Part shown: positions 44,969 to 57,314 of the stretch, piece by piece
Layout: each line of letters opens with the position of its first letter
How positions within the stretch are numbered: position 1 is the first letter of the stretch
Assembly (NCBI GenBank): GCA_965153355.1
Contig: OZ231128.1
Coordinates: 48,422,001 to 48,486,000, forward strand
Direction: 5' to 3'
Length of the DNA: 64,000 nucleotides
Source of the DNA: Flaccisagitta enflata
Taxonomy: Eukaryota; Chaetognatha; Sagittoidea; Aphragmophora
The notes under the pieces: generated by a model
The model's input: the letters and a program-made list of their open reading frames with translations, nothing else
What the model was told of the DNA's origin: nothing
The model's database searches: none
Program-made: the position numbers and the translations under genes

Positions 44969-45570
44969 CAGTCATGCTTGGATAAATTGCAACTGGATTC
45001 TCAAGCCTATTACTCAGTCAAAAATCAGAAAAACCTAGCAAAATCAAAGATGAAATTGAAGCTAATAAAAAGATGAAGAGATTGAGACCAAGTAGAGCAA
45101 ATTTTGTTGATGCATTTAGATGGAATGCTGTTTTAAAGACAAGGACTAAAAAATGGGGAGGGAAATTCATCATAATTGAGCGTGTTTTCCATTGGTGATA
45201 TTTTTCTTCAAACCTTTGTTATTCCAAAACGAATGAAGCCACAATGACCAGCAACATTGCATTTGGAAGATTTTTTGCAGAGCTTTCAAATAGTCACGAG
45301 TATCTTATGGTTTGGGCCCTTAGTTTGACCAAAACTAAAAGAATAAATAGAGATTAATATGCAATGTCAGTGGTCTCTCTACCTAAATTACCCCATTAGC
45401 TTTGTAACCTTAATGCCGTGCAGAATCTTGATAAATGTTGAAAATTGGCAGCGAATTTACTAAATATTGATGCTAACCTGCTAAAAATGTTCAATTTATA
45501 CAGTTTGACTCATTAAGTATCACTTAATGATCAAATAAAGTTCCAGTGGCAATTTATCCAAGCATGACTG
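44969..45570. mobile_element. TA-flanked inverted-repeat element, 602 bp
   Basis: CAGTCATGCTTGGATAAATT at both ends in inverted orientation, extending to about 30 bp. TA outside each (44967-44968, 45571-45572). No coding capacity. Length and end type resemble the element at 33051-33649. Confidence 0.92.
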
Positions 45571-45572
45571 TA

Positions 45573-46195
45573 TATTGGAGAATTCTGGCCTCCTTTTATC
45601 AGGGCAATGTTGTTTCAACTTACATAACTTATTCCCTCCCGAGAAATTTCATTTCAAGCGGTCTTCGGGTTCGATAAGATAGTAACGTGTCTTTTTTTGC
45701 TGTGACTGATCGGCACCGATTCAACAATATTCGACCAACTTCTTCAAACAGGCCAACTCCTAGAAGTCGCGTACGGTTATAAATCTCCGTTGAGAAAAAG
45801 ATAAGTGTTAAGGACATGACTTAAAATGACATAAAATGACTGAAAATGACATAAGTGACTTTAAATGACCTAAAATAAGTATTTCCATCCGACCATCCGA
45901 CCGACGCATAGAGCGGGTCATAGAATTATGCGTGCCCAAATTGAAAATCCAAACAATTACAGAATCCGGGGAGGGTGTAGGAAGAAGAGCTCTGCAAATG
46001 TGTGCATGAAACCATTTTGCTTTGACGCGTAACGCGAAAATCTCCTTGATCCATTTTCAATCTCAAAACAGAATAATTAAGCAGATTTATTCATGCTAAT
46101 TAGACGAAACACCCCACAAGTGTCAATTTATTCAGGCTCAATTCCGGATGTCAGACATTTGACATTTGGATGCGTCTCTCAAAGGTGACTTTCTT
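45573..46195. other. No gene recognised
   Basis: Contains an ATGACATAAAATGAC-type short tandem repeat at 45815-45870 and a CCGACCGACG patch. Confidence 0.4.
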
Positions 46196-46218
46196 TTTCT
46201 TCCTTTTTCTTCTTTTTC

Positions 46219-46251
<33 letters not shown>

Positions 46252-46345
46252 TCTTCTTTGTTTCTTCTTTTTCGTTGCTTTCTTCCTCTTTTTTTCTTCT
46301 TTTTTGTTTCTTTTTCAATTTTTCCCCTTCAGCTTCCTTTTTTTG
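46190..46345. repeat. T-rich / TTC-rich tract
   Basis: Includes a run of about 30 T at 46220-46250, flanked by TTCTTTTTC-type sequence. Confidence 0.9.
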
Positions 46346-46445
46346 TCGCGAACACACGCGCACACGACTCTACACGTTGCTTCGTCAATCCGTTCGCGTT
46401 CCTCCGTCGGTCGGTCGGTTCCTCAATTACATACCAGAATTATGG
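46340..46445 (+). mobile_element. Family B 5' fragment
   Basis: TTTTTTTGTCGCG, ACACGACTCTACACG, then GTCGGTCGGTCGG. The hairpin loop is enlarged by a CACACGCGCA insertion. Confidence 0.65.
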
Positions 46446-46879
46446 ACTTTGGGTATTTTATGGTAAATTAAGTCATTTCTGATGCAAAATTTCTCATTTT
46501 TTATAATAAGGTAATCAGGTAATCAGTAATTATGTAATTTGGAAAAAAGTCGAAGAATACCTTTGGCTTTTTGAGACCTACGGCGGAAATCGCTTATCCC
46601 TTTCTCTCATGAGGAGTTTGGGAAAGTTGATCATTTTTTGGGCTCGAATGGTGCTACGCATGAAATTAATAATTAAGGAAGAGCTAATTCTCCTCTTTCA
46701 GATGACACCAAGCAGAATCCTGTGCAATCAATAGTTTCGGAGCTATAATTTTCAGAATCTTTTTTTATTTTTTCACATTTTTTAGATTTTTCCAAAAAAT
46801 GAAGAATTAAGGTATTAAAGTCTATTTGAACTTCAAATTGTCGCAGATGACGATTGTGCATGCTGGCAGCAAATTCTCT

Positions 46880-47068
46880 CACTCTTTTAGTCGTAGAATC
46901 TATGAGGCTTTGTCCATCCGTCCGTCAGTCCATCCGTTGGTCTGTTGGTCCATCAGTCTTTCCTTGGTGATCAAGTCAAAAGTGGAAAAACAATCATTCT
47001 CTCTCTGTCTCTCTCTTTCTGTCTGTCCGTCTGTGTGTCCGTCCTTCTGTTTGTCCGTCGTCAGTCTG

Positions 47069-47150
<82 letters not shown>
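46880..47150. repeat. Family B remnant followed by (CT)n
   Basis: TTTTAGTCGTAGAATCTATG and GTCCATCCGTCC are a degraded B end. A degenerate TGTCTGTCCGTC stretch leads into about 70 bases of CT at 47077-47148. Confidence 0.85.
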
Positions 47151-47151
<1 letters not shown>

Positions 47152-47690
47152 TTCTCTCAGCATTTACGACTTTTTTCCTATGGCGATTAGCCACCTATAT
47201 TGGTATACATTCGTATTATGTTAGTATAAGATAAAGTAAATCCTGTGTATGATAGGTGGAACAATATGTAACTATGTAATTTTGCAAATACTGCTTCCTT
47301 CATAGCTTTTTAGATCATTTGAATTTTGAGGTCGTCAGATCATGGTCTTTTGGATGGTTGGTCGAGAGGAAGGAAGGAATGAAGAAAGGAAACGAACTAC
47401 GCGACTGTTGGCCTGATGGGTTTGTAAGATGGGCACTCGCATCTCGCCAAGATCACCAACATATCTGTCTGTAAGATTGTCCGTGAATAGATCGGAAATT
47501 CAACTGTTAAGCCTTTTCTACAAGAAACTCATTTCTTTGAAAAAAGAATATGAAAGCGGTTCCGCTTCCATTTTGCAGTTTGGATACAATTACATGTAGC
47601 CCATCCCATCCACCGCGGCCCAACTGATAACACACGTCCTTGACCAGTCGTCCATTTACTAAAGGGGAGGTCATTTTTTCCCTTTTCCCC
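47151..47690. other. No feature recognised
   Basis: Unique sequence without supportable gene. Confidence 0.4.
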
Positions 47691-47694
47691 TTTC

Positions 47695-47800
47695 TTTATA
47701 TTTCTTCATTTACATTTAGATTTACATTTACATCTACATCTACATCTACATCTACATCTACATCTACATCTACATCTACATTTACCTTTTCATTTTCATT
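47695..47800. repeat. (ACATCT)n hexanucleotide repeat
   Basis: About ten ACATCT units, grading into ACATTT and CATTTTC at the edges. Confidence 0.95.
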
Positions 47801-47984
47801 TTCTTCTTTTTTCTTTTCCCCCCCGTTTTTTCAAATAGATTTCAATTTTCTTTTTCCTTTCTCCTTCCACCTCCTCCTTCCCCTCTATTCAAATTAGGTT
47901 TTCTTGTTTAGAGTCGTTCTCGCCTGATATAAGATCCCAGGGAACAGCGCAAAAAAGGTGTCAGAAGGTAGAGCAACTATTCAC

Positions 47985-48100
47985 AAGGAAGAAGAGAGAG
48001 GGGGAAGGGGGAAGGGGAAGGGGGAGGGAGAGAGGGGGGAAGGAGGAGGGAGAAAGAGGGGGAAGGGGGAGGGAGAGAGTGGGGGGAGGGGGAGGGAGGT
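47985..48100. repeat. G-rich purine tract
   Basis: GGGGGAAGGGGGAAGGGG-type sequence, purine-only over about 100 bases, with many GGG runs on the plus strand. Confidence 0.9.
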
Positions 48101-48333
48101 GTTAAAACGGAAGAGGGTGGAAAGAATAATGATAAGCAGAGGAGGGGAAAAAATCTTAGCAAATTCACCGGGAATGAAATTTTATGAAGGTGATTAAAGT
48201 TTCAAAGTTGGCTAATGATTGAACGCGTTGCGAGAGTAGGGCAAAGAGATCTAGTAACGGTGGCGATAATCATGGCGCACGAGGTTGTTGGCTGTCTAGG
48301 TGTGACAACTGATTAGATTTAGGTTGAATAATG

Positions 48334-48506
48334 AACAAGGCCGGATACACGGCTACCCCAGACGCGCGGGGGTGGGCAGGGGGCCCTGTTTGAGGTCACT
48401 TGATCATTTCGGCAGGAGCAGTGAGGTCAGAGACCGCAGAAAGCCCAAAAAAGGTACTGACAGACCGACGGACGGACAGACAAAGCGTAGCACGCGACTT
48501 AAAAAA
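48334..48506 (+). mobile_element. Family B copy (complete)
   Basis: AACAA, hairpin GCCGGATACACGGC, GACGCGCGGG, GGGTGGGCAGG, GGCAGGAGCAGTGAGG, (GACGGAC) core, then AGCACGCGACTTAAAAAA. The 3' hairpin arm is shortened to GCGTAGCACGC. Confidence 0.88.
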
Positions 48507-48664
48507 GGCCTTCGTAATCCGAAAAGTTAACGAAGACGAGAGATCTCAGCGTACACAGCCAAAGAAAATGACGAATCCGTAGAAAAAAATCCTTCAGCAC
48601 TTTTTGGGCAAATAAAGGCATGGAGAATGTCAAAAAAGAAATATATCAATCTTAGCTTTATCGA

Positions 48665-48763
48665 TGTTTATGGTCGGTTCCGGCATTACTGCCCTGTCCA
48701 AATGCTTTAGTCAGCCTTTTTATCACTGCCCCTGCGCGACTTCGCTAGCCGTGTATCTGTCCT

Positions 48764-48768
<5 letters not shown>
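48665..48768 (+). mobile_element. Family B 3' half
   Basis: TTACTGCCCTGTCCAAATGC, GCCCCTGCGCGACTTCG and closing hairpin AGCCGTGTATC with CTTG, directly followed by TGTC/CT repeats. Confidence 0.7.

Positions 48769-48860
<92 letters not shown>
48766..48860. repeat. (CT)n microsatellite
   Basis: TGTC start, then about 80 bases of CT. Confidence 0.97.
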
Positions 48861-48862
<2 letters not shown>

Positions 48863-49335
48863 CTATCCTCATGAATTATGTCCAACATCGTATTTAGTTC
48901 AGGTGAGAGACATAACGCAGATTGAATAATGAATCTGAAATAGAAGTAATCTAGTTGTCGTTCTAAAGCAAAAGAAAAACAAGGCTGTACTATTAACTAA
49001 CTATTATTACGATATTACTAACATCAATATAAAGTAAATTTACTCTTAACAGTAAACTGATTGAAAATACTGTTAAGAAAAGAAACCGACGCTTAGCCAC
49101 AAACACACACACAAAGTTGAAATGGGTATGTTGACTTGAGGTAATGAGTATTCTTACATCAAAATCAAAATTAAGAAGAAAAAAAACTAATTCACTCTAC
49201 TTGCTTATTGCTTGTTAAGCCTTGTTTCGTGCCGTGACCAAAAATGCAGAAATAAACCGCATTACTAGGCCATTAGTTTATTTCGTTAGCTTAAAAACCT
49301 TTTTGAAAGAAAGGATAGATGCACTTCAAAATGCC
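48861..49335. other. No feature recognised
   Basis: AT-rich unique sequence. Confidence 0.4.
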
Positions 49336-49337
49336 CG

Positions 49338-49773
49338 TTTTTGGGCAGCGCCCCCGAAGGGGTCGATAACCTATGCTTTCACACATATGGGGAATTTTCT
49401 CCTCCTTCTTCTTCTCCGTATCCCCCCTCCCCCCAGCCTGCAGGCTCATTTCTCAGCCTGGAGGCCCATATCCCAGCCTCGAGGCCCAAATTCCAGTCTT
49501 GAGGCCCAAATCTCACCCTCAAGGCTCAAATTCCAATCCCGAGGCCCAGATTCCACTCTAGGGATTTGGGCCTCAAGACTGGGATTTGGGCCTGGAGGCT
49601 GGGGGGAGGGGAGGTGCGGAGGAGAAGGAGGAGATGAAAATTCCCCATATGTGTGAAAGCATAGGTCATCGACCCCTTCGGGGCCGCTGCCCTGCTCCCC
49701 CCTCAACTTCAACCACAACCTACTTAAGCAGGGCACGGGTACCGCTGACCATCTAACGCTTTTGCGACTATTA
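49338..49773 (-). mobile_element. Family A copy 18
   Basis: Short left arm TTTTTGGGCAGCGCCCCCGA. Core 49435-49605, whose minisatellite switches strand near 49560. Complete long right arm with all hairpin segments, ending CTAACGCTTTTGCGACTATT. Confidence 0.9.
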
Positions 49774-49978
49774 ACAATTCAGACACTCCCCCCCCTCCCC
49801 TCCCTTAGATGGCAAGGAATATGCAACTGATGCGCGTTTTTGAAACAACCTACAAAACTGTATCTAAAATTGTCGAGGGACGGACAAATATGGCCACCTT
49901 GGGGCTTATCATCTCATTTCAATGCAAGGCCTCTTGGAACTTCCAATATTCATTCTTCGTGACATAACTTCCTTTCCA

Positions 49979-50239
49979 TTTTTAGTCGCGTGCTACGCGT
50001 GCTACGCGACTCTATTAGCCACTTTTTGGTCCGTCCGTCCATCCGTCGGTCTATCACAAAACAGTTTGAAGCCATTTTTTGTTGTTTTTTTTTTCACTTC
50101 TGAACATCAGAGAATACACTGGGAGGTGGAGACCACTAAATCAAAGGCTATTTTGAAAACTTTAGTCTGTCTGATTGTCTGTACGTCTGACTATTTGTGA
50201 AAATGCTGATGCACGCGACTTAGGTCTAGTGACCTTGTT
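49979..50239 (+). mobile_element. Family B copy (GGTC/GACC hairpin subtype)
   Basis: TTTTT, hairpin AGTCGCG with loop GTGCTACGCGTGCTA (an internal duplication), GTCCGTCCGTCC core, GCACGCGACTTA. The closing hairpin is GGTC-TAGT-GACC before TTGTT. Confidence 0.85.
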
Positions 50240-50835
50240 TTCTAAGAATTCATCACAACAAAGAATTGCCATAATTGTTGTAAGTATATGAACAGAAATC
50301 GAATGGAAAAGAAGGGAATCGACCAGGGAACTGTGGAATGTGGGATTGTACATCACACAATTCAAATCAGGAGGAAAAGATGGGGAAAAAGAGGAGACAA
50401 GTTTTTCTTGAGATGGCACCTGAGAGCAAAAACGCGATAATCTTTTCGCGCGAGGGTCAGAGGAAAAGTCGGGCATCAAGGGACCGTGATAGCCGCCGGG
50501 GAGGAGTGAGGAAAGAAGAAGAAAAAAAGTATGATGATGGGCTGCCAATGAACTAGTACAGATGAGGGCTTATTTACAGATGGCTTATGTACAGATGGCA
50601 AATTGATGAAAATGAAGGAAACGTGTGGAATCAAGGAGGAAAAAGCGAGATGTTGATGTCTCTTTCTCGCGGGCGATGAGAGAAAGACGCAGACTCACGC
50701 TTTACTCACGCCCTCAGAGTTGGAAAGATCAAACCAAAAACGAAAAAGGATTCGGGACCTCCTGTCAAAATCTGTAGATGAGAGAAAACAAGGCCGAGTT
50801 ATCGCCAGTATGCGCGCCTCGCTGATTAAGAACAT
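50240..50835. other. No feature recognised
   Basis: Unique sequence; short overlapping open frames on both strands only. Confidence 0.4.
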
Positions 50836-50942
50836 ATGGATGAATGAATGAATGAATGAATGAATGAATGAATGAATGAATGAATGAATGAATGAATGAA
50901 TGAATGAATGAATGAATGAATGAATGAATGATGAATGAATGA
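50836..50942. repeat. (GAAT)n microsatellite
   Basis: About 25 GAAT units with one GATGAAT phase shift near 50930. It is the reverse complement of the ATTC block at 11067. Confidence 0.97.
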
Positions 50943-51171
50943 ACACTTGCAAAAATCAAAGAAATGAAAAAAGCTGTTTTTTGTGTGATTTTAACCTTCA
51001 ACGGACAGACAGAAATGACCTCTTATAAATTTGAGATTTCGCACATAAAAAGAAGAGAGAAGGAATACGAGAAGGAAAAGAAAATGAAAAATTATGAGGG
51101 GAAGAGGCGAGAAGAAATGGGAAAAAGGCAGGGGAAGAGAAATAGGGAGAACAGGACGAGGAAGATGAAGA

Positions 51172-51415
51172 ACAAGCCCAAGAGGGCAACAGTCGCGTGC
51201 TTCTGGAAATGACAAACAAAATGTTAAAAATGTTAAAAAATGTTAAATGTTTAAAATTGTTAAAATTGGTAAAAAAAGTAAAAAATTGCTAAAAATTTCT
51301 AATAATCATTAAAGACATTTGAAAATGTTGAAAATTTAAAAATGCTACGATACGGACCGACGGACCGATGGACCAACAGACAAAGGTGTAGAGTCGCGTG
51401 CACGCGACTAAAAAG
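51172..51415 (+). mobile_element. Family B copy (GCCC hairpin) with a TGTTAAAAA minisatellite
   Basis: AACAA, hairpin GCCC-AAGA-GGGC, AGTCGCGTGC. A 9-12-bp repeat (AAATGTTAAAA, 51215-51330) comes before a short GGACCGACGGACC core. The 3' hairpin is AGTCGCGTGCACGCGACT then AAAAA. Confidence 0.85.
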
Positions 51416-51429
51416 AAAAAGAAGAAGAA

Positions 51430-52178
51430 TAGTCGCAAAAGCGTTAGATGGTCAGCGGTACCTGTTGCCCCTTTGTGAGTGTATGTGGGTGTGAGGTGGT
51501 TAGTGGGGCAGCAGCCCGGAGACCGATGACTACTGTTTATTTGATTAAGGCTGTGTTTGAGCCTGACTTGGTTTAAGCCTCAAGGCTGGGATTTGAGCTT
51601 CCAGGCAGAGATTTGAGCTATATGGCTGGGATTTGAGCTTTGAGGCTGGGATTTGAGCCACGAGACTAGGATTTGGGCCTCAGGACTAGGATTTGGGCCT
51701 TGAGACTAAGATTGGAGCCTGGAGGCTTGGATTTGAGCCTTGAGGCTGGGATTAGAGCTTCAAGGCTGGGATTTGAGCTTCAAGGCTTCGATTTGAGCTT
51801 CAAGGCTGGGATTTAAGTTTCAAGCCTGGGATTTGAGCTTTGAGGCTGAGATTTGAGCTTTGAGGCCGGGATTTGAGCTTTGAGGCTGGGATTGGAGCTT
51901 TGAGGCTGGGATTGGAGCTTTGAGGCTGGGATTGGAGCTGAGGCAGGGATTTGAGCTGAGGCAGGATTGAGCCTGAGGCTGGATTTGATCCTCTAGGCTG
52001 GGATTTGAGCCTTGAGGCAGGGATTTGAGCCTCGAGGCTGGGATTTGAGCCTCGAGGCTAGGATTTGTGCCTCGAGGCCGGGATTTGAGCCTTAGGCAGG
52101 GGGGGATGGAGAAGAAGGAGAAGGAGGAGAAATTTCCTGTGTGAAAGATAGGTCATCAGCCCTTCGGGGCTGCTAAAA
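51430..52178 (+). mobile_element. Family A copy 19
   Basis: Long left arm AATAGTCGCAAAAGCGTTAG with TTGCCCCT/GTGGGGCAG stem. The core 51580-52105 has about 25 units of GAGCTTTGAGGCTGGGATTT type, three of them shortened. A decayed right arm CAGCCCTTCGGGGCTGC runs into A-rich sequence. Confidence 0.88.
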
Positions 52179-52264
52179 GGAAAAAAAAGAAAAAAGATAA
52201 AGAAAGAAGAAAAGAAAAGAAAAAAAAAAAAAGAAAAAGAAAGAAAAAGAAAAAAAGAAAAAAG

Positions 52265-52295
<31 letters not shown>

Positions 52296-52302
52296 AAAGA
52301 AA

Positions 52303-52334
<32 letters not shown>

Positions 52335-52725
52335 AAGAAAAAAAGAAAAAAAGAAAAAAGAAAAAAAGAAAAAAGAAAAAGAAAAAAAAGAAAAAAAAGA
52401 AAAAAAAAAAAAAAAAAAAAAGAAAAAAAAGAAAAAAAGAAAAAAAAAAAAAAAAGAAAAAAAAAGAAAAAAGAAAAAAAAAAAAAAAGAAAAAAAAGAA
52501 AAAAGGAAAAAAAAAAAGGAAAAAAAAAAAAGGAAAAAAAAAAAAAAGAAAAAGGAAAAAAAGGAAAAAGGAAAAAGGAAAAAAAAAGAAAAAAAAGAAA
52601 AAAAGAAAAAAAGAAAAAAAGAAAAAAAGAAAAAAAGAAAAAAAGAAAAAAAGAAAAAAAGAAAAAAAGAAAAAAAAGGAAAAAAGAAAAACGAAAAAGG
52701 AAAAAGAAAAACAGTAGTACAAGAA
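52176..52725. repeat. About 540-base A-rich purine tract
   Basis: The plus strand is almost only A with single or double G every 4-9 bases. It grows out of the AAAAGGAAAA end of family A copy 19. The all-Phe/Leu minus-strand frames are artefacts of it. Confidence 0.95.
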
Positions 52726-53744
<1,019 letters not shown>

Positions 53745-53878
53745 TTTTTCTCCATCATTTTCTTTTTGAAACATGGTTCAACCTTTGCTTTCAGATTTTT
53801 CCTTTTTGATCACGTCTGGAATGAATGTAGGAAAGTGTATCTAAGAGACTGTTTCCTATGATTTGAATTTGGTGTTGA

Positions 53879-53879
<1 letters not shown>

Positions 53880-53921
<42 letters not shown>

Positions 53922-53955
53922 AAGAGAAAGAGGAAGAAAGAAAGAGGAAGAGAGG
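53880..53955. repeat. (GA)n microsatellite
   Basis: Perfect GA to 53919, then a GAAAGAGG purine tail. Confidence 0.93.
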
Positions 53956-54451
53956 AGTTTACCCTTTGACAGAAAAGCTAGGTCCCAAGGAAAAGCACTT
54001 AACTGAAAGCATATGGCTGTTGATTTGATTGATTTGATTTGATTGTAATGCACATCATGTGATTAACACTGAAACAAATGAATGTTTGAGCCGTACAGTA
54101 TGTACGATGTATAACTACAATAGCAACGTAAATAGTCAAGGCAATTTTCCAGCATAGTCATATGACCCAACTGTAAACAGGAAGATGCAAGCTTCTTGTC
54201 TAAAAGGGAGTTCCCTACCAGAGATTTGCGTTACTGTTTGTCAGTAGCCGGCCGTTATGAGGTCGTTATATGGTAAAAATCTGCCATTTTATGGTAAGGT
54301 CGTTATCCCTATATAACCTGACGTTATTCAAAGTAAGGTTACACGTTATCTATATAGAGGAGGAAGGAACAGATATTTCTAAACTGATATTCATTGCATT
54401 TGATTCATGATGATCCTTAATTATGATATTCATTCGCTTAAACACTGTTAA

Positions 54452-54453
<2 letters not shown>

Positions 54454-54490
<37 letters not shown>
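54454..54490. repeat. (GA)n microsatellite
   Basis: Short perfect GA tract. Confidence 0.92.
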
Positions 54491-54494
<4 letters not shown>

Positions 54495-54918
54495 CACACC
54501 AAAAGCGGTATAGGATCGACTAAAAGAAACAAAGGCTCTTGAAAGGATAGAAGAATAGAAGAGGAAGAAAAAGGAGGAGGCAGAGGAGGAGGAAGAGGAA
54601 GAGGAAGAGGAACAATCGGGTTTTCATGGTGAATTTCGGATTTACCGATATCCTGTTTGACCGGGCCGTTACACGGATTGCCGGATCTCGATATCTAATC
54701 TCTGTTCCCTACCAATGCCACATCATACCTAAATGCCCTATTTTTTCATTGATTCAAATTTGTTTACAATTTAAATCTCAAATCAGTGAAACAGAAGCAG
54801 TTTTTCTTTTTTATCTTATTTATCTTTGCCACTCAAATTTTTTTTCTAGGTTATCTTAAATCATATTTGTAAGTTGTTCAATCTACACGCACATATTTGT
54901 TAATTGTTCAATCTACAC
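54491..54918. other. No gene recognised
   Basis: A purine patch (54550-54612) and a small duplication of TTGTTCAATCTACACGC (about 54876 and 54904) are the only structures seen. Confidence 0.45.
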
Positions 54919-54920
54919 GC

Positions 54921-55040
<120 letters not shown>

Positions 55041-55318
55041 CTCTTATTCTCACATTCCTTCCCACATTGCCTCTTTTCTTCTCCCTGGAAATCTTATGGT
55101 TTTAATTCTATGGGCCTACGGGCTATTGAGACCCGATCATTCATTGTCAATCACCATTCCTTGATTTCCCTGCAAGAAAATTACATTAAATCGGCGGCCC
55201 TCCCCTGGCTTTACTTCAAACCCGGTTAAGAATTGGAAACGATTGGATTGGCCGAGCATTTTTTCCTCTGACCCTATTTTTTTTTTCTTGTTTGTCCTCA
55301 ACGAACGTGTTAACCTAT

Positions 55319-55475
55319 TTTCAGTTGCGGACACGCGACTTTAGAACTTGCCGTGTCGGTCGGTTGGTCGGTCACGTCATGTCATGTCATGTCACGTCAC
55401 GTCGCGTCACATTTCTGTTTTCCGCTCCTGCCCACCCGTCCGTGACTAAAGAGGAGTGTATACGGCCTTGTTCCT
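55319..55475 (+). mobile_element. Family B copy with a GTCAT/GTCAC core
   Basis: Hairpin AGTTGCG-GACA-CGCGACT, GGTCGGTTGGTCGG, then a GTCATGTCATGTCAC pentanucleotide run. GCTCCTGCCCACCCGTC and a degraded closing hairpin GTGTATACGGCC with TTGTT follow. Confidence 0.85.
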
Positions 55476-55561
55476 GTTGACCATCGATTATTTGCCTCCC
55501 AAAAGTACGTAGTATAGAAACTATAGATTCAAGGGACGCAAATACAGCAAAACCAGATTGA

Positions 55562-55759
55562 TTTTTAGTCGCGTGCACGCGACTCTACAATCAGCTTTGT
55601 CCGTCGGTCGGTTGGTCGGTCGGTCGGTCAGTCACACTTTAATATTTTTATGATTTTATTTCTTTGACCTCACTGCTCCTGCCCAAATGGTCCGGTGACC
55701 TCAAATATGGCCCCTACCCACCCGCACGCGACTTCGGTAGCCGTGTATCCGGCCTTGTT
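55562..55759 (+). mobile_element. Family B copy (complete, reference quality)
   Basis: TTTTT, hairpin AGTCGCGTGCACGCGACT, GTCGGTCGGTTGGTCGG core, GCTCCTGCCCAAATGG, CCCACCCGCACGCGACTTCG. The closing hairpin is GCCGTGTATCCGGC with TTGTT. Just under 200 bp. Confidence 0.93.
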
Positions 55760-56255
55760 TATAGATAAGGAGCCGGAGAGAAAGTAGGGGTTAATTTATG
55801 TTAAAAGGGATGGTATCCATAAAACATGAAGTGTTCCAGTTTCCGGAATAACGAAGAGCATTCGCGCGGTGAAGAAAGGAGGTCTCGCCAATAAAGATTT
55901 TTGAATCATTGATGAAGAAGTCGAGAATCAACTATCAAGGCATGAGGCGACGTTCCCAACGAAATGATGCATAGGCCTACAAAGTAACTTCAGTGGTAAA
56001 CTTGGAATATTCATTTAAGTTTTTTGTGTTGTCACTGTCAAACTGTAATTTTGAGGCTTTCTGAGCTCACTTGTTTGTTAAAAAGTGTAAAACATGGCGA
56101 TGCATGTCATGTCTATTACTAACAGGATGATGTTTTTTAGGTAACAAGGCTTTTGTTAAGCACTTCCAACACTGATTATTACGTGAACATTAAGAACATA
56201 CCAAACACAGTTGCACTTCGCTGTGAGGAAGAACGACAAGAGTAACGACTATCTG
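55760..56255. other. No feature recognised
   Basis: AT-rich unique sequence before a nested MITE. Confidence 0.4.
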
Positions 56256-56261
56256 ACTATA

Positions 56262-57310
56262 CAGTCAGTGGACAAAACGATATATGTAGATATAACGGGT
56301 GGACTTTAAAAAGGTAGCTTTTAATTTTTTTATATCACTTTTAAAATTTCTCCTAAGTAAAAAATTTTTTTTTAGTTATTTAGATATGATTGTGCACATC
56401 ATGTTCTATTATGGATATTTTTTTTGAAGATCAATATTTTTCAAGTTATCTTAAAAAAACTGAATTGAATTAAGGACCACTTGAAAAATTTTACTTGAAA
56501 TTGAGTATAAAATAGCGTTCTCTCCAAAGTTTGCTTTTGAATTGCAATAGTTGATTAAAAGTAAGTCTTAGGAAAGTATGAGCACCAATTTTTTTTAAAT
56601 AAAAAAACAAATTCATGTCCAAAACACTAATGATTATCAATCATCATTTTTTGTTATAAATAGGCAATAATGCCCAAAAAAAATTTTTTGATTGACCAAA
56701 CATAATTTGAATTTGTATATCATATTCATGTACACAAATTAAAAGGCTTATTTATTTTGAATGATCACATAATAGGCAATTAAGAATCATTTTTATATTA
56801 TTGAGATAAAGTGACTACTTTTTTTATGTCCACCCGGTATTAACATGATAAAATAATTCACATGATAAAGATATTTCATTATTGAGAGATATTTCAGTAG
56901 ATTGCAATATCTTAACGCAGTGAAATCAGAAAATCTCAGCGGGATGAAAAATTTCAGTGGGGTGAAATATCCATATGCTGAAATATTTTAATCAAATGAA
57001 ATAAGGATATTTTCTTATCTAACACCACCTTATAATTATTTTAATCAAATTATAAACAGAGAAAAACATGCAGTTTATTCTATAATCTGACCAATTTCAA
57101 TTGTAGAAGTTTTCAATGATACAATGTTATGATTTCATTTCGTAGAGATATTTCACTCTGCTGAGATATTTCATCCTGCTGAGATTATTTGATTTTACCC
57201 TGCTGAAATATTGCAGTCAATTGAAATGTCTCTTCAAAATGAAATATCTTTATCATATGACATATCCATGGTGTTGATATATCTACATATATGGTTTTGT
57301 CCACTGACTG
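56262..57310. mobile_element. TA-flanked element, 1049 bp, carrying a second MITE
   Basis: CAGTCAGTGGACAAAACGAT at the left and the inverted right end (CAGTCAGTGGACAAAACCAT) continue to about 35 bp. TA is outside each end (56260-56261, 57311-57312). Removing the nested 543-bp element leaves about 500 bp. That remainder has many GAGATATTTCA/TGAAATATC motifs in both orientations (56870-57250). No transposase frame. Confidence 0.92.
56295..56837. mobile_element. Nested TA-flanked MITE, 543 bp
   Basis: ACGGGTGGACTTTAAAAAGG at the left faces the inverted right end (CCGGGTGGACATAAAAAAAG), with TA outside (56293-56294, 56838-56839). It sits about 30 bp inside the left end of the 1049-bp element. 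Interior AT-rich, non-coding. Confidence 0.88.
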
Positions 57311-57314
57311 TATA

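Noticed and set aside
47985-48100. G-quadruplex promoter element
   Set aside because: Many GGG runs exist, but it is a plain purine repeat with no nearby gene.
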